Positions 1 through 8,986 of a DNA stretch of 64,000 bases are shown here, piece after piece. The translations under genes were made by a program, and so were the position numbers. Below the pieces are notes generated by a model, which saw only the letters and a list, made by a program, of their open reading frames with translations, had not been told where the DNA came from and did no database searches. The number at the start of each line of letters is the position of its first letter. Position 1 is the stretch's first letter. The stretch is from Phycisphaeraceae bacterium (GTDB taxonomy: Bacteria > Planctomycetota > Phycisphaerae > Phycisphaerales > UBA1924), in assembly GCA_019636675.1 (NCBI GenBank), contig JAHBXC010000001.1, positions 186,001 to 250,000 of the forward strand. The letters are read 5' to 3'.

Positions 1-761
1 TCGTTGAGGTCCTCGGTCTGATAGACGATGCTCGTGGCCGGGTCGACGCACACCGCTTCGTGCTGGAAGCGGCCCATCGCCAGCAGCGGCCTGGGCTCGA
101 CGAGCCGCGGCTCGGCGCTCGCAGGGATCTCGAAGTTGTAGCCGTGGTGTCTCTCGAACCCGCGCGCCGGGTCCGCGCGCTGCTGGGTCTCCTCGCACGA
201 GATCCACGAACCCCAGGGCGTTCGCCCTCCGGCGCAGTTGATCGAAGTCCCGGCCAGCGACAGGAACTGGCGCTCCACGCGGTTGCGCCGGGTGTCGTAC
301 ACAAAGGTCGTCACGCCACCCAGCGGCGGACGCCCGCCCCCCAGGTCGTACACCAGGTCCCGATCGATGCTCTTGAGCAGCTCGAAGTTCGGGCCGAACG
401 CGCCCATCAGCGGCGGGTGACGATGACGCGACATGTTCCCGATCTCGTGGTTGCGCACGACGATGGTCGTGCCATCGGGCCCGGGGAAGGCGTCCATCCC
501 GTCGGGTCTCCCAGGGACGAGCAGCCCATCGTCCATCACCTGGCCCATCCGTGAGATGACCCGGTATTCGAAGCCGTCGGGAAGATCGAGCAGCCCGTGC
601 GGATCGGCGCGAAGCGGGCCGAACCCGACCCGCGGGTTCAGACTCAGCCCGCCGGACGCCAAGGCCGCCCGCTCCAGGAGTCGGGGGAGGCCGGCGAAGC
701 CCAGCGAGAGCGCGCCCGCGGTGAACAGGAAGTGGCGTCGCGAAACGGGGCTCGGCGTCAT
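1..761 (-). CDS. PhoX/DUF839 family phosphatase-like protein, N-terminal part (cut by window edge)
   Basis: The 3' end lies outside the window; about 253 N-terminal residues are visible. The protein opens with a twin-arginine-like signal (SRRHFLFTAGALSLGFAG), so export by Tat is likely. Downstream are motifs of the PhoX/DUF839 family: a cysteine-containing segment NCAGGRTPWGSWISCEE, followed by GRFQHEAVCVDP, and earlier GRPDGMDAFPGPDGTTIVV. PhoX enzymes are calcium/iron-dependent periplasmic alkaline phosphatases; the cysteine in the NCAGG stretch is the one associated with metal binding in that family. Whether this member is a true phosphatase cannot be judged without the C-terminal half. 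The gene diverges from ffh, with about 118 bases between the two starts. Confidence 0.85.
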   Translation of the reverse strand, partial: MTPSPVSRRHFLFTAGALSLGFAGLPRLLERAALASGGLSLNPRVGFGPLRADPHGLLDLPDGFEYRVISRMGQVMDDGLLVPGRPDGMDAFPGPDGTTIVVRNHEIGNMSRHRHPPLMGAFGPNFELLKSIDRDLVYDLGGGRPPLGGVTTFVYDTRRNRVERQFLSLAGTSINCAGGRTPWGSWISCEETQQRADPARGFERHHGYNFEIPASAEPRLVEPRPLLAMGRFQHEAVCVDPATSIVYQTEDLN

Positions 762-879
762 CACCCCAAGGGTACAACCCGAACGAGTCGCCGGGAGGGG
801 GCGTCGTCGCCTGAACAGAACCTTTGCAGGATTCCGCGCTCGGTTTGCTTCGCGCCCCGGCCCCCCGAACAATCCGGCT

Positions 880-2406
880 ATGTTCGAACGGCTCAGCGAA
901 GGATTCGGCAACGCGCTCCGCAAGCTCTCCGGCAAGGGGACCCTGACGGAAGGGAATGTCCGCGAGGCGATCGGCGAGGTCCGCACCGCCCTCCTCGAGG
1001 CGGATGTGCACTTCGATGTCGTCAAGGAGTTCTGCGACGAGACCCTGCGCGAGGCGCTGGGGCGCGAGGTCACCAAGAGTCTTCGCCCGGGCGAGGAGAT
1101 GATCGGCGTCGTCCACGACCGGCTCGTCGCGCTCATGACGCCCCCCGCAGGCGCCGAGCCGGGCCTGCCCAAGGTCGCACCGCCCCCCACCGTCGTGATG
1201 CTCTGCGGCCTGCAGGGCTCGGGCAAGACGACGACATGCGGCAAGCTCGCGGCGTACCTCAAGAAGCGCGGGCGCTCCTGCATGGTCGCCGCCGCCGACC
1301 TGCAGCGCCCCGCCGCCGTCGAGCAGTTGCAGACCGTGGTCGAGCAGGTGCGCGACGACGCCCCGGGCGGCGCGCGAGTGCTGTTCTACGGCGAACCGGA
1401 CAAGTGCGCCGAGTACGGGCGCGCCGTGGGCGTCGCGGTCGATGTTTGCCGACGCGCGCTCGCCGATGCGAAGCGCGAGGGCGTCGACGTCCTGATCCTC
1501 GACACGGCCGGTCGTCTGCACGTCAACGACGACCTGATGAAGGAGCTGCAGCAGGTCCGCCACGCGACCATGCCCCACCAGATCCTGCTGATCGTCGACG
1601 CGATGACCGGCCAGGACGCGGTCAACAGCGCCAAGGCGTTCCACGAGCGCCTCGAGGTCGACGGCGTGATCCTCACCAAGTTCGACAGCGACACCCGCGG
1701 CGGGGCGGCCCTCAGCGTCCGGCGCGTCACGGGCGCGCCCATCAAGTTCCTGGGCGTGGGCGAGAAACTCGACGCGCTCGAGGAGTTCCACGCCGAGCGC
1801 GTCGCAGGGCGCATCCTCGGCATGGGCGATGTCGTGTCTCTGGTCGAGAAGGCCCGCGAGCAGGTCAGCGACGAAGAGGCCGAGGCGCTGGCCGAGCGGA
1901 TGGCCGAGGGTCAGTTCACGATGGACGACTTCCTCAAGCAGATGCGCGCGATCCGTCGCATGGGCCCGATGAAGCAGCTGCTGGGCCTGATCCCCGGCGT
2001 CGGCGCGGCGCTCAAGGACGCGCAGATCGACGAGAAGCAGTTCAACCGCGTCGAGGGCATGATCAACTCGATGACGCCCCAGGAGCGGCGCAAGGTGTCG
2101 CTCATCAACAACTCGCGCCGCAAACGCATCGCCGCCGGCGCGTCGGTCGAGCAGAAGGATGTCAGCCAGCTCACCAAGCAGTTCGAGATGATCAGCGCGA
2201 TGAGCAAGCAGATGGCCGGCATGGGGCTCATGGGCAAGGCCGGCGCGCTCAAGGACATGAGCATGGCGGACCCGAGCACGCTGATGAACATGCCGGGCAT
2301 GGGCGGGCTGCCCAAGAACCTGACGAAGGGCCTTCCGGGCTTCGGCGCCAAGGGCAACACCCAGACTCAGAGCCCGAAGGCGAAGTACAAGAAGCGGAAG
2401 CGCTGA
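880..2406 (+). CDS. ffh: Signal recognition particle protein Ffh (SRP54)
   Basis: GTPase of the signal recognition particle, which binds signal peptides of nascent membrane and secreted proteins together with 4.5S RNA and delivers them to FtsY. The 508 residues show the N domain (MFERLSEGFGNALRKLSGKG), the G domain with P-loop GLQGSGKTTTCGK, DTAGRLHVNDDLM, TKFDSDTRGG and GVGEKLDALEEF, then the methionine-rich M domain (FLKQMRAIRRMGPMKQLLG) and a Met/Gly-rich tail. The reading frame is open upstream to about 433, but that stretch is antisense to the PhoX-like gene and does not resemble SRP54, so the ATG before FERLSEGFG was chosen. Length and domain order are normal for the family. Confidence 0.97.
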   Translation: MFERLSEGFGNALRKLSGKGTLTEGNVREAIGEVRTALLEADVHFDVVKEFCDETLREALGREVTKSLRPGEEMIGVVHDRLVALMTPPAGAEPGLPKVAPPPTVVMLCGLQGSGKTTTCGKLAAYLKKRGRSCMVAAADLQRPAAVEQLQTVVEQVRDDAPGGARVLFYGEPDKCAEYGRAVGVAVDVCRRALADAKREGVDVLILDTAGRLHVNDDLMKELQQVRHATMPHQILLIVDAMTGQDAVNSAKAFHERLEVDGVILTKFDSDTRGGAALSVRRVTGAPIKFLGVGEKLDALEEFHAERVAGRILGMGDVVSLVEKAREQVSDEEAEALAERMAEGQFTMDDFLKQMRAIRRMGPMKQLLGLIPGVGAALKDAQIDEKQFNRVEGMINSMTPQERRKVSLINNSRRKRIAAGASVEQKDVSQLTKQFEMISAMSKQMAGMGLMGKAGALKDMSMADPSTLMNMPGMGGLPKNLTKGLPGFGAKGNTQTQSPKAKYKKRKR

Positions 2407-2416
2407 ACGTGTGCGC

Positions 2417-3787
2417 CTAGGGCTGCGGGTCGTCCCCTAGCGGCAGAGGGTCCGCCACCCGCCCCTCGACCCAGTCCTTGTATCGCGGGAAGATCACATC
2501 GGTGATGAGGATCTTCACGCACGCCGCGATCGGGATCGCGATCAGCACGCCGTAGACACCGGCCATCGCGCCGGCGCCGAGCACCGCGAACAGGATCACG
2601 GGCGTCGACAGCCCGACGTTCTTGCCCTGGATCTTCGGCGTCAGCACGTAATCGTCGAGCGACTGGAACGCGAAGTAGACCGCGGTCGGGGCGAGCACGA
2701 TCCACCACCACGGGTGCGGGTCGGTCGCGCCCGCCTGGTCGATCGCCATCGCGAGCATGGTCGCGGGCCAGCCGATCAGGGGCAGGTACGGGACCGCCGA
2801 GAGCACGCCCACCAGCGGGCCGAAGATCAGGGGCGCCGGCACCCCGATCGCCCAGTACGCGATCGTGTAGCAGACCGACAGGATCAGCGCGATCGTGAAC
2901 CGCCCTCGGATGAAGGCCGCGATCGCCCGGTCCATCTTCCCGATGATCTCGAGCGTGTTCGCGCGCTTCTTCTCGGGGATCAGCTGCGCGCCGAACTGCT
3001 TGACCTGCCCGAACCCCACTGACCAGAAGAAGAAGAAAAAGGGCGTCAGGAACAGATACTTGAAAACGAACCCGGCGAGGGCCGCGAGGAGCGACCAGCC
3101 GAGTGTGAGCGCGCCGCCCGCGCCCTGCACCACGCGATCGGCGCTGATGGTCGACACGTTCTCGCGGATCCACTGGCGCGCGACCGACGCGTAGCGCTGC
3201 ACCAGCGAGGCGGGCGGCTCCGCATCGGATTCGGGCTCTTTCGCATCGCTCTTGGTCTCGGTGTCGCCACCCGCCTCGGTGGGAACGGGCTTCGGCTGCT
3301 CGTCGTCCGAATCCCCGGCCTTCTTCTCATCGCCCGGCTGGATGTCGGTGATCTTGCCGTCTTCGAAGACGACCTTGACCGAGTCTCGCTCGAGGTAGGT
3401 CAGCAGCTTCTCGATCTGGTCGACGAACCGCGTCAGGTCCCGGTCCAGACCCGTGACGAAACGCACGCCCTGGATGGCGCCCACGCCCACGCCACCCGCT
3501 ACCGGCACGACGATCACCATGCCGATCACCACGATCGCCGCGGCCGCGGCGAACACGCGGCTCGTCCGCTTCGCCAGCCACGCGATCGGGGGCTCGAGCA
3601 GGTACGCCAGCAGCAACCCCAGCAGCAGCGGGATCGTGACAACGCTCATCCGATAGCCCAGCTGCACGACCCCGATGATCGCAAGCACGACGGCTACATC
3701 CCGGACGGCCTGGATCTGCCAGAGGTGCAGACGGGCCATCGCCGGCGTGTCGGGACTTGGTTTGGGCTTGTCGGGTCGCGACTGCAT
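2417..3787 (-). CDS. AI-2E family transporter (PerM/TqsA-like membrane protein)
   Basis: A 456-residue polytopic inner-membrane protein. Hydrophobic segments run from about residues 28-50, 52-75 and 80-105, then a charged acidic linker (about 150-195, rich in Asp/Glu/Lys), and then the C-terminal membrane block. That block includes GVPAPLIFGPLVGVLSAVPY and the closing VYGVLIAIPIAACVKILI, both typical of the AI-2E/UPF0118 family. Members export autoinducer-2 or act as sodium/proton antiporters; the substrate here is unknown. The acidic insertion is longer than I would expect. A second possible start is MARLHLWQ, 16 codons in. It converges tightly with ffh (10 bases between stops), with no obvious terminator. 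Confidence 0.88.
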   Translation of the reverse strand: MQSRPDKPKPSPDTPAMARLHLWQIQAVRDVAVVLAIIGVVQLGYRMSVVTIPLLLGLLLAYLLEPPIAWLAKRTSRVFAAAAAIVVIGMVIVVPVAGGVGVGAIQGVRFVTGLDRDLTRFVDQIEKLLTYLERDSVKVVFEDGKITDIQPGDEKKAGDSDDEQPKPVPTEAGGDTETKSDAKEPESDAEPPASLVQRYASVARQWIRENVSTISADRVVQGAGGALTLGWSLLAALAGFVFKYLFLTPFFFFFWSVGFGQVKQFGAQLIPEKKRANTLEIIGKMDRAIAAFIRGRFTIALILSVCYTIAYWAIGVPAPLIFGPLVGVLSAVPYLPLIGWPATMLAMAIDQAGATDPHPWWWIVLAPTAVYFAFQSLDDYVLTPKIQGKNVGLSTPVILFAVLGAGAMAGVYGVLIAIPIAACVKILITDVIFPRYKDWVEGRVADPLPLGDDPQP

Positions 3788-3820
3788 CGGCCCGGAAGAT
3801 AGCAGGAACCCGTACGAGCG

Positions 3821-4219
3821 TCACGCAGGCATCGCGGCCCCGAAGGCGTCCCGGAAGTCGTAGACCCCTCGGAAATCCTCGATGGTGTCCTCGTCGGTCT
3901 TGCGCAACAGGCCTGCCTCGACCAGCGCAAAGACGATCCGCCCGAAGTCCTCGGTCCCCGTGACGCCCCACTTGGCCAGCACCACCCCGGCGAGCCGCCC
4001 GTACTGGCTCAGCGCCAGATCGCGGAGCCCCACGCACAGCTGACGCCCCGAGACGTGCCGGGAGTCGTCCTCCGCAGCAAAGAGCTCCTCGGCGCCCGCC
4101 TCGCCGTGAATCATCCTGATCGTGTGCTGAAGCCCTTCCTGAACGAACAGGAACGCTTCGGGCGAGAAGCCCGTGCGCTGACAGACGACGCTGAGATCGA
4201 GTACGGACGAATCGAGCAC
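3821..4219 (-). CDS. Minf_1886 family protein
   Basis: A 132-residue soluble protein of the Minf_1886 family, which occurs in Planctomycetes and Verrucomicrobia and has no assigned function. The recognisable core is FSPEAFLFVQEGLQHT followed by SGRQLCVGLRDLALSQYG and the WGVTGTEDFGRIVFALVEAG stretch. Translation most likely begins at GTG: an AGGAG ribosome-binding site lies about eight bases upstream. No signal peptide or membrane segment is visible. The gene sits between the AI-2E protein and the glycosylase, all on the minus strand, with short gaps. Confidence 0.85.
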   Translation of the reverse strand: MLDSSVLDLSVVCQRTGFSPEAFLFVQEGLQHTIRMIHGEAGAEELFAAEDDSRHVSGRQLCVGLRDLALSQYGRLAGVVLAKWGVTGTEDFGRIVFALVEAGLLRKTDEDTIEDFRGVYDFRDAFGAAMPA

Positions 4220-4328
4220 GACGGATGCTCCTGCCCTGTCGCCACCGAACGCGGCGGCGCATCTCCCACCATGGGATGCTAGGCCGGCGTCGGTCCCCGT
4301 GCATATCGGCGCGACGGGCTCCCCGGGT

Positions 4329-4994
4329 TCACAAGCCAGCAGCCCGCACGCCCCGGGTCGGCCCCGGCCGGCTCACGAACCTGCTTCCACGGAGCGAAAA
4401 CCTCAGGGGCGCAGAAGCCCATTCCGGCCCCGCCGACGCGACGCCGACCCTCGCCGAGCGGTCGAAGCCCGCGTTCAAGGCCGCCTCGAGCCGCGTCGGG
4501 TCCAGCTCCAGAAACAGGACCGATGACGTCAGGAGATCCACGCCGTCGAGAGCGCGATCGATCACCATCGCCGCGCAGAGCTTCGCCGGGCCCGAGCAGA
4601 GGTCGGTGTCACGCAGCACCGCTTTGGTGGAGGACGCTCGCCGGTTGGTGCGCATCGTTTCCAGACCCTCGACGGGCTCGACCGCTCGCAGCAGCACCGC
4701 CGTCCCCTCGTCCGCTGCGCCGCAGACGATGTTCATGCAATGGTGCATGCCGTAGGTGAAGTAGACATACGACGTGCCCGCGATGGCGTACATCGACCCG
4801 TTGCGCGCCGTCCGACGCCCTCCGAAGGTGTGCGACGCGCGGTCGTGGGCGCCCAGGTACGCCTCGGTCTCGACGACGACGCCGGCCAGGCGCTCGCCGG
4901 TCGGCAGGACGCGTACGAGCGTGGCGCCAAGCAGTCGCTGCGCGCACGCAGCCGCGTCGACCGCGAGCCACTCACGTAGGGGTCTCCCGATCAC
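4329..4994 (-). CDS. mpg: DNA-3-methyladenine glycosylase (AAG/MPG family)
   Basis: Base-excision-repair enzyme that removes alkylated purines such as 3-methyladenine and hypoxanthine from DNA. The 221-residue protein carries the family signatures LLGATLVRVLPTGERLAGVV, VETEAYLGAHDRASH (containing the catalytic Glu), RNGSMYAIAGTSYVYFTYG and the late GPAKLCAAM segment. The start is a GTG that overlaps the stop of the upstream amidohydrolase gene (GTGA), so the two are probably translationally coupled. The size is normal for the family. No functional link to the amidohydrolase is obvious. Confidence 0.95.
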   Translation of the reverse strand: MIGRPLREWLAVDAAACAQRLLGATLVRVLPTGERLAGVVVETEAYLGAHDRASHTFGGRRTARNGSMYAIAGTSYVYFTYGMHHCMNIVCGAADEGTAVLLRAVEPVEGLETMRTNRRASSTKAVLRDTDLCSGPAKLCAAMVIDRALDGVDLLTSSVLFLELDPTRLEAALNAGFDRSARVGVASAGPEWASAPLRFSLRGSRFVSRPGPTRGVRAAGL

Positions 4995-6379
4995 GCGAAC
5001 AGAGCCCCGTCCGCCTGAAGCGCCGACTTGTCGGAGAGCGCGAGCATCGTCGGTCGCGCCGCAGAAGTGAACGCGGCGCGCAGTGCCCCGGCGCGGGCCG
5101 CGCCCTCGCCGACCTCGACGCCGATGACGCCCATCACCGGGCCGGGCGCCAGCGAGAAGAGGTCTTCTCGGAGCGACAGCGCCCTCGCAGGGTTGACCGT
5201 GATCGTGCGCAGCAGGAGCGTGAGGTCGTCAGCGATGTCCTCGCGGAACATGCCCGAGTTCACGAGCGCACGGGCGTCGTCGAGGGGCGAGATGCGGTCG
5301 GCGCTCTCGTCGGGCAGGTTTATGACCGAGTCCGTCGAGACGCACGCGTTGACCCCGGCACGCAGCATGTCGCGAAGGCGGTGCTCGCCGAGTGTGCGCG
5401 GATGCCCGAAGTAGCGGTGGCCCCTCGCGCAGAACGCGACGCTCGCGCCCAGATGGGCGAGCGTCGCGATGTCCTCGTCGCTCGTGTCGTTCAGGTGCGC
5501 CAGCAGCCAGCGCCCGTCGCCCGCGACGCGCGAGAACGCCGCGACCGGGCTGAGCGATTCGCCCGGCGCGACGGCGCACGCGTCGCTCCAGGGGCCGAGT
5601 CTTTCGAGGAACGACCGCATCGGGCCCGTCGAGTGCGCCACGAACTCACGCTCCTCGATCGATTCGGCCAGGTGCGTCGAGAGCGCCGCGCCGCTCGATC
5701 GCGCGAGGCGCGACGCCTCGGCGAACACCCGCGCCCCGGCCGAGTACAGCGCGTGCGGCTGCAGGCCGAACCGCACCCCGCGCCGGTCGGTCGCGCCACC
5801 CGCCTCCTCCAGCGCCAGCGCGTCTCGCATCGTCTCGATCGCCGCGTCCTGGCGCTCGGCCAGCCCGAAGAACTCGACGAACGACGCCCCGGTCAGCGGC
5901 GAGGCCCGGAGCTCGTCCAGCGGCTCTCGACGCCCGATCCCGGCGATGTCCCCCACCGCCGCGACGCCGCCTCCCAAGGACTTCTCGATGCCCAGCCGGG
6001 TGCTCGATCGGATGTCCGACTCGTCCCGGGCCCGCTCGCGCAGCACCATGCCGACCCACGTCGCGAACCCGTCGGTCGGGTCGTACCGGCGCGGCCCGAT
6101 GTGCGTGAGGTCGAGGTGGGTGTGGGCGTTGGCCAGCGCCGGCAGGAGCACCACCCCGGGCAGATCAACCCGGCGCGCGTCGGGATCGCCCAGACTGCCA
6201 GGGCGCCCGACCGCGAGCACCCGCACGACCCCACGCTCATCGCGCTCGAGGAGGACCTCCGCCCCGGCGTCGGGCCCCTCGCCCCGGGCGTCAGCGACGC
6301 CGGCGCATCGCACCAGCGCTCGTTCCCCCCGGCGAGGGGTAAGCGTGTTCCAGGGCGCCAGCGCGTCGGGTTCTTTCAT
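4991..6379 (-). CDS. Amidohydrolase family protein (metal-dependent deaminase/hydrolase)
   Basis: A 462-residue member of the amidohydrolase superfamily. The metal-binding pattern is present: HTHLDL after the beta-sandwich start, STHLAES in the middle, LAHLNDTSDED, and CVSTDSVINLPDES with the late catalytic Asp. This layout suits the cytosine deaminase / guanine deaminase / aminofutalosine deaminase branch, but the exact substrate cannot be read from the sequence. The ATG before KEPDALAPWNTL was chosen; the upstream in-frame extension is Arg-rich and unlike the family. Its stop overlaps the start of the glycosylase gene by four bases. A role in futalosine-route menaquinone synthesis is possible but speculative. 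Confidence 0.85.
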   Translation of the reverse strand: MKEPDALAPWNTLTPRRGERALVRCAGVADARGEGPDAGAEVLLERDERGVVRVLAVGRPGSLGDPDARRVDLPGVVLLPALANAHTHLDLTHIGPRRYDPTDGFATWVGMVLRERARDESDIRSSTRLGIEKSLGGGVAAVGDIAGIGRREPLDELRASPLTGASFVEFFGLAERQDAAIETMRDALALEEAGGATDRRGVRFGLQPHALYSAGARVFAEASRLARSSGAALSTHLAESIEEREFVAHSTGPMRSFLERLGPWSDACAVAPGESLSPVAAFSRVAGDGRWLLAHLNDTSDEDIATLAHLGASVAFCARGHRYFGHPRTLGEHRLRDMLRAGVNACVSTDSVINLPDESADRISPLDDARALVNSGMFREDIADDLTLLLRTITVNPARALSLREDLFSLAPGPVMGVIGVEVGEGAARAGALRAAFTSAARPTMLALSDKSALQADGALFA

Positions 6380-6552
6380 GGGCTGGGGGACCTCGGGCCG
6401 ATGTCGCCGGGAGCGCCGAGTTCGGCGCGGTTCGCGCGCGAGCGGCCAGTCCGCCGCGCCTAGGCCGCGCCTCTCGGCGTCCGACACGGTATCCTCCGGA
6501 ACGCGCCCTCGCGCCCCCGACAGACGCCCAGACCGCTTGGAGTTCCCCCACT

Positions 6553-7416
6553 ATGCGCAGGCACACCCTCGCCGTCACGATCCTCACCGCCGCCGCCGGG
6601 CTCCCGCTCGTCGGCTGCAACAGCAAGTACAACGACCTCGACGCCGCGTACAGAGCGAGCGAGGCGCGCAACCAGGAACTCGACAACGAGAACCGCCAGC
6701 TGCGCGCGAACATCGACATGATGTCCAGCCGCTTGGGCCAGGCCGACTCCGCCGTCGGAGACGCCTCGGCGACCAACGCGCAGCTCCGCGCCGAACTCCT
6801 CCGCCTGCGCGAGCAGTTCCGCCAGATGGAGGACCGCTTCAAGAACCTAGACTTCGCGCAGGTCAACCCCGAGACCGACTCCGCGCTGCGCGAGCTCGCC
6901 TCGCGCTACCCGGACATCATCCAGTACGACTCGCGTCGCGGCATGCTTCGATTCGCGTCCGACCTCACCTTCGCGCTGGGTTCCGCAGATGTCACCCAGG
7001 GCGCTCGCGACACGCTCTCGCAACTCGCCACGGTCCTGAACAGCGCCGGCGCCGCCACCTACGACATCCAGATCGTGGGCCACACCGACAGCGTGCCCAT
7101 CAGCAGCGCGACCGCGTCGCGTCACCCGACCAATACGCACCTCTCGGCGCACCGCGCGATCTCGGTCCGCGACGCGCTGGCCACCGCCGGCGTCGCACGC
7201 ACGCGCCTGCAGGTCGCCGGCTGGGGCGAGTACCGCCCGGCTGTCCCGAACAACCCGGGGCGCCAGGGCACGGCGCAGAACCGTCGCGTCGAGATCTTCC
7301 TCGTGCCCTCCACCGCCGACATGTATCAGGCCGCCCCCACGCCCGCCCCTGCGTCTGCCGCCCAGCCCCAGCGCCAGGCCCAGCCCTCGCGCCCTGCGGT
7401 CGACCCGATCAAGTAA
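6553..7416 (+). CDS. OmpA-family lipoprotein, peptidoglycan-binding
   Basis: A 287-residue predicted lipoprotein: signal peptide ending in a lipobox LVGC near residue 22, then a coiled-coil region (about residues 30-97, with repeats such as NQELDNENRQLRANIDMM and LRLREQFRQMEDRF), then an OmpA C-terminal domain (about 125-255). The OmpA domain shows FALGSADVTQGARDTL, IVGHTDSVPIS, LSAHRAISVRDAL and NRRVEIFLVPS. Such domains bind diaminopimelate-type peptidoglycan, so the protein likely tethers the outer membrane to the wall. The C-terminal 25 residues are Ala/Pro/Gln-rich. It converges with tsaB, and a hairpin terminator lies between them. Confidence 0.93.
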   Translation: MRRHTLAVTILTAAAGLPLVGCNSKYNDLDAAYRASEARNQELDNENRQLRANIDMMSSRLGQADSAVGDASATNAQLRAELLRLREQFRQMEDRFKNLDFAQVNPETDSALRELASRYPDIIQYDSRRGMLRFASDLTFALGSADVTQGARDTLSQLATVLNSAGAATYDIQIVGHTDSVPISSATASRHPTNTHLSAHRAISVRDALATAGVARTRLQVAGWGEYRPAVPNNPGRQGTAQNRRVEIFLVPSTADMYQAAPTPAPASAAQPQRQAQPSRPAVDPIK

Positions 7417-7442
7417 CCCCACGCACACGACAGATTGCTCAC

Positions 7443-7467
7443 AACGCCGCGTCATCGCGGCGTTTTT
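7443..7467 (+). terminator. Rho-independent terminator between convergent genes
   Basis: A perfect 9-base-pair stem (AACGCCGCG / CGCGGCGTT) with a TCAT loop is followed by a run of T on the plus strand. It lies 26 bases after the OmpA-type gene stop and 12 bases before the end of tsaB. It should end the plus-strand transcript; because the stem starts with AA it may also work, more weakly, for tsaB. Confidence 0.8.
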
Positions 7468-7479
7468 CTTTCTCGCGCA

Positions 7480-8202
7480 CTACTGCCGCTGCCCGGTCGC
7501 CCGCTCCCGCCACTTGGTCACCGCTTCCGGCTCGCGCGGATAGATCGGCGTCAGGTCGTCCACCCCCATCGCCGGGAACTCCTCGCTCGCGATCGCGCAC
7601 AGCCGCGCGTCGAGGCGAGGAATCCTCAGCCGCGCCCCCGCGTCGCTCGCCGCGGCGCGCAGCTCCTCGGGCAGGTGTCCATCTGCGAGCACGACCCGCA
7701 CTCCGGACGCTCGCAGCATCGACCCCAGCCCACCAGGATCGACGAGCGCCCCCGGGCTGATCGCGCGCGTCCCGACGAAGGCCTGCGCCCACACCGTCTC
7801 GCGCTTGCTGGCGAGGAGCACAACAAAGCCCTCGCCGGCCTCGCCGGGGTGGTCTTCCATGAACCCGGCCGCGATACCGCTGGCCGTCGGCACGCCGACG
7901 AGCTCCGCCCCGAGCGACTCTCCGAGCATCTTCGCCGTGGCGACCGCGATGCGCAGCCCCGTGTAGCCACCCGGCCCGAGACCGACCGCGACGCGCGCGA
8001 AGTCGCCGGGTCGAACGCCCGCTCGCCGGCACGCGGCATCGATCGATCTCATCATCGAGTCGTCGTGGCGCGCGCCGGATCGCATCGGTTCCACGGTCGC
8101 GATGCCGTCGCGCACGACCGCGACGCTGCCCTCGTCGCCCGCGCAGAGCGAGGGGTTGCTCGCCTCGATCGCGAGCAGCACGCGCCGGGGGCTGGCGTTC
8201 AC
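7480..8202 (-). CDS. tsaB: tRNA threonylcarbamoyladenosine biosynthesis protein TsaB
   Basis: TsaB partners TsaD (and TsaE) in forming N6-threonylcarbamoyladenosine at position 37 of ANN-decoding tRNAs; it is an ASKHA-fold protein without the TsaD metal site. The 240 residues show LLAIEASNPSLCAG at the start, then HDDSMMRSIDAACRRAGV and the hallmark VGLGPGGYTGLRIAVATAK, followed by GVPTASGIA and LLASKRETVWAQAF. Translation starts at GTG, overlapping the stop of the upstream adenylate-kinase-like gene (GTGA). Its partners TsaD, TsaC and TsaE are not in this window. Confidence 0.92.
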   Translation of the reverse strand: MNASPRRVLLAIEASNPSLCAGDEGSVAVVRDGIATVEPMRSGARHDDSMMRSIDAACRRAGVRPGDFARVAVGLGPGGYTGLRIAVATAKMLGESLGAELVGVPTASGIAAGFMEDHPGEAGEGFVVLLASKRETVWAQAFVGTRAISPGALVDPGGLGSMLRASGVRVVLADGHLPEELRAAASDAGARLRIPRLDARLCAIASEEFPAMGVDDLTPIYPREPEAVTKWRERATGQRQ

Positions 8203-8822
8203 GCGAGGGCGTTGCCGAAGTACGTCGCCTGCAGGGGCGCCACGACCTTCAGCACCTCGAGCAGCACCTGCGCCGGGCTGCCCAGAGCGTCGACGTCGGC
8301 GATGCGGTCCTTCGCGTAGTGGTCAAGCAGCGGGCGCGTCTCGTCCCGATAGACATCGAGGCGTCGACGGATGACATCTTCCTTCGCGTCGTCAGCGCGG
8401 TTCTCTTTCATGGCGCGCTTCTTGAGTCGCGAGATCGCTTCCTTCTCATCGGCGAAGGCGAGATGGATCACCTTCAGGACATCGATCACGCCGTCGAGCA
8501 GCGCCGCCTGGTTCACGTTGCGTGGGATGCCGTCGAGCACCAGCAGCTGCGTCGTCGGGTCGTACTTGCCGCCGGCGCGGAGCTTGCCGACGTGCTCCTG
8601 CCAGAGGTCGATGGTCACCTCGTCGGGGACCAGCTCGCCTCGGGTGGAATACTCCCGGAAGATCTTGCCGAGACGCGACTCGGGGTCCATCCCCCGAAAC
8701 ATGTCGCCGCTGGACATGTGGAGCACACCCGGGATGGCGCCCAGGATCTTGCCCTGCGTGCCCTTGCCGGCGCCGGGGGCGCCGAACAGGAGAACCGTTT
8801 TGAATCGCTGCTGACCGCTCAT
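8199..8822 (-). CDS. Adenylate kinase-like nucleoside monophosphate kinase
   Basis: A 207-residue P-loop kinase that transfers phosphate between nucleoside di-/monophosphates. Visible: Walker A GAPGAGKGTQG, the NMP-binding LHMSSGDMFRGMD segment, LLVLDGIPRNVNQA, and KEDVIRRRLDVYRDETRPLL with the lid-proximal arginines. The region between is short, so the lid is of the short type, and there is no zinc-binding Cys set. The ATG before SGQQRFK was chosen; a frame extension upstream has no family similarity. The downstream tsaB is coupled by overlap. It could be the main Adk or a second paralogue of narrower role. Confidence 0.85.
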   Translation of the reverse strand: MSGQQRFKTVLLFGAPGAGKGTQGKILGAIPGVLHMSSGDMFRGMDPESRLGKIFREYSTRGELVPDEVTIDLWQEHVGKLRAGGKYDPTTQLLVLDGIPRNVNQAALLDGVIDVLKVIHLAFADEKEAISRLKKRAMKENRADDAKEDVIRRRLDVYRDETRPLLDHYAKDRIADVDALGSPAQVLLEVLKVVAPLQATYFGNALA

Positions 8823-8986
8823 GCGTTTTTCCAGACTCGGCCGCGCCGGCGCGGCCCGATCACCAACACAACCGACGCGAACCCCCGAGCAAAGAGGGTA
8901 CGCCGACGCCCACAATCGGCCAAGGCCCCCCCATCGCCCCAGCAACGCCCGAGAAAATCCGGCCCGGGCGCTGTATCGTGGCCACC

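Noticed and set aside
433..879. Upstream extension of the ffh reading frame
   Set aside because: It is antisense to the PhoX-like gene, has no SRP54 similarity, and the ATG at the known N-domain start follows it.
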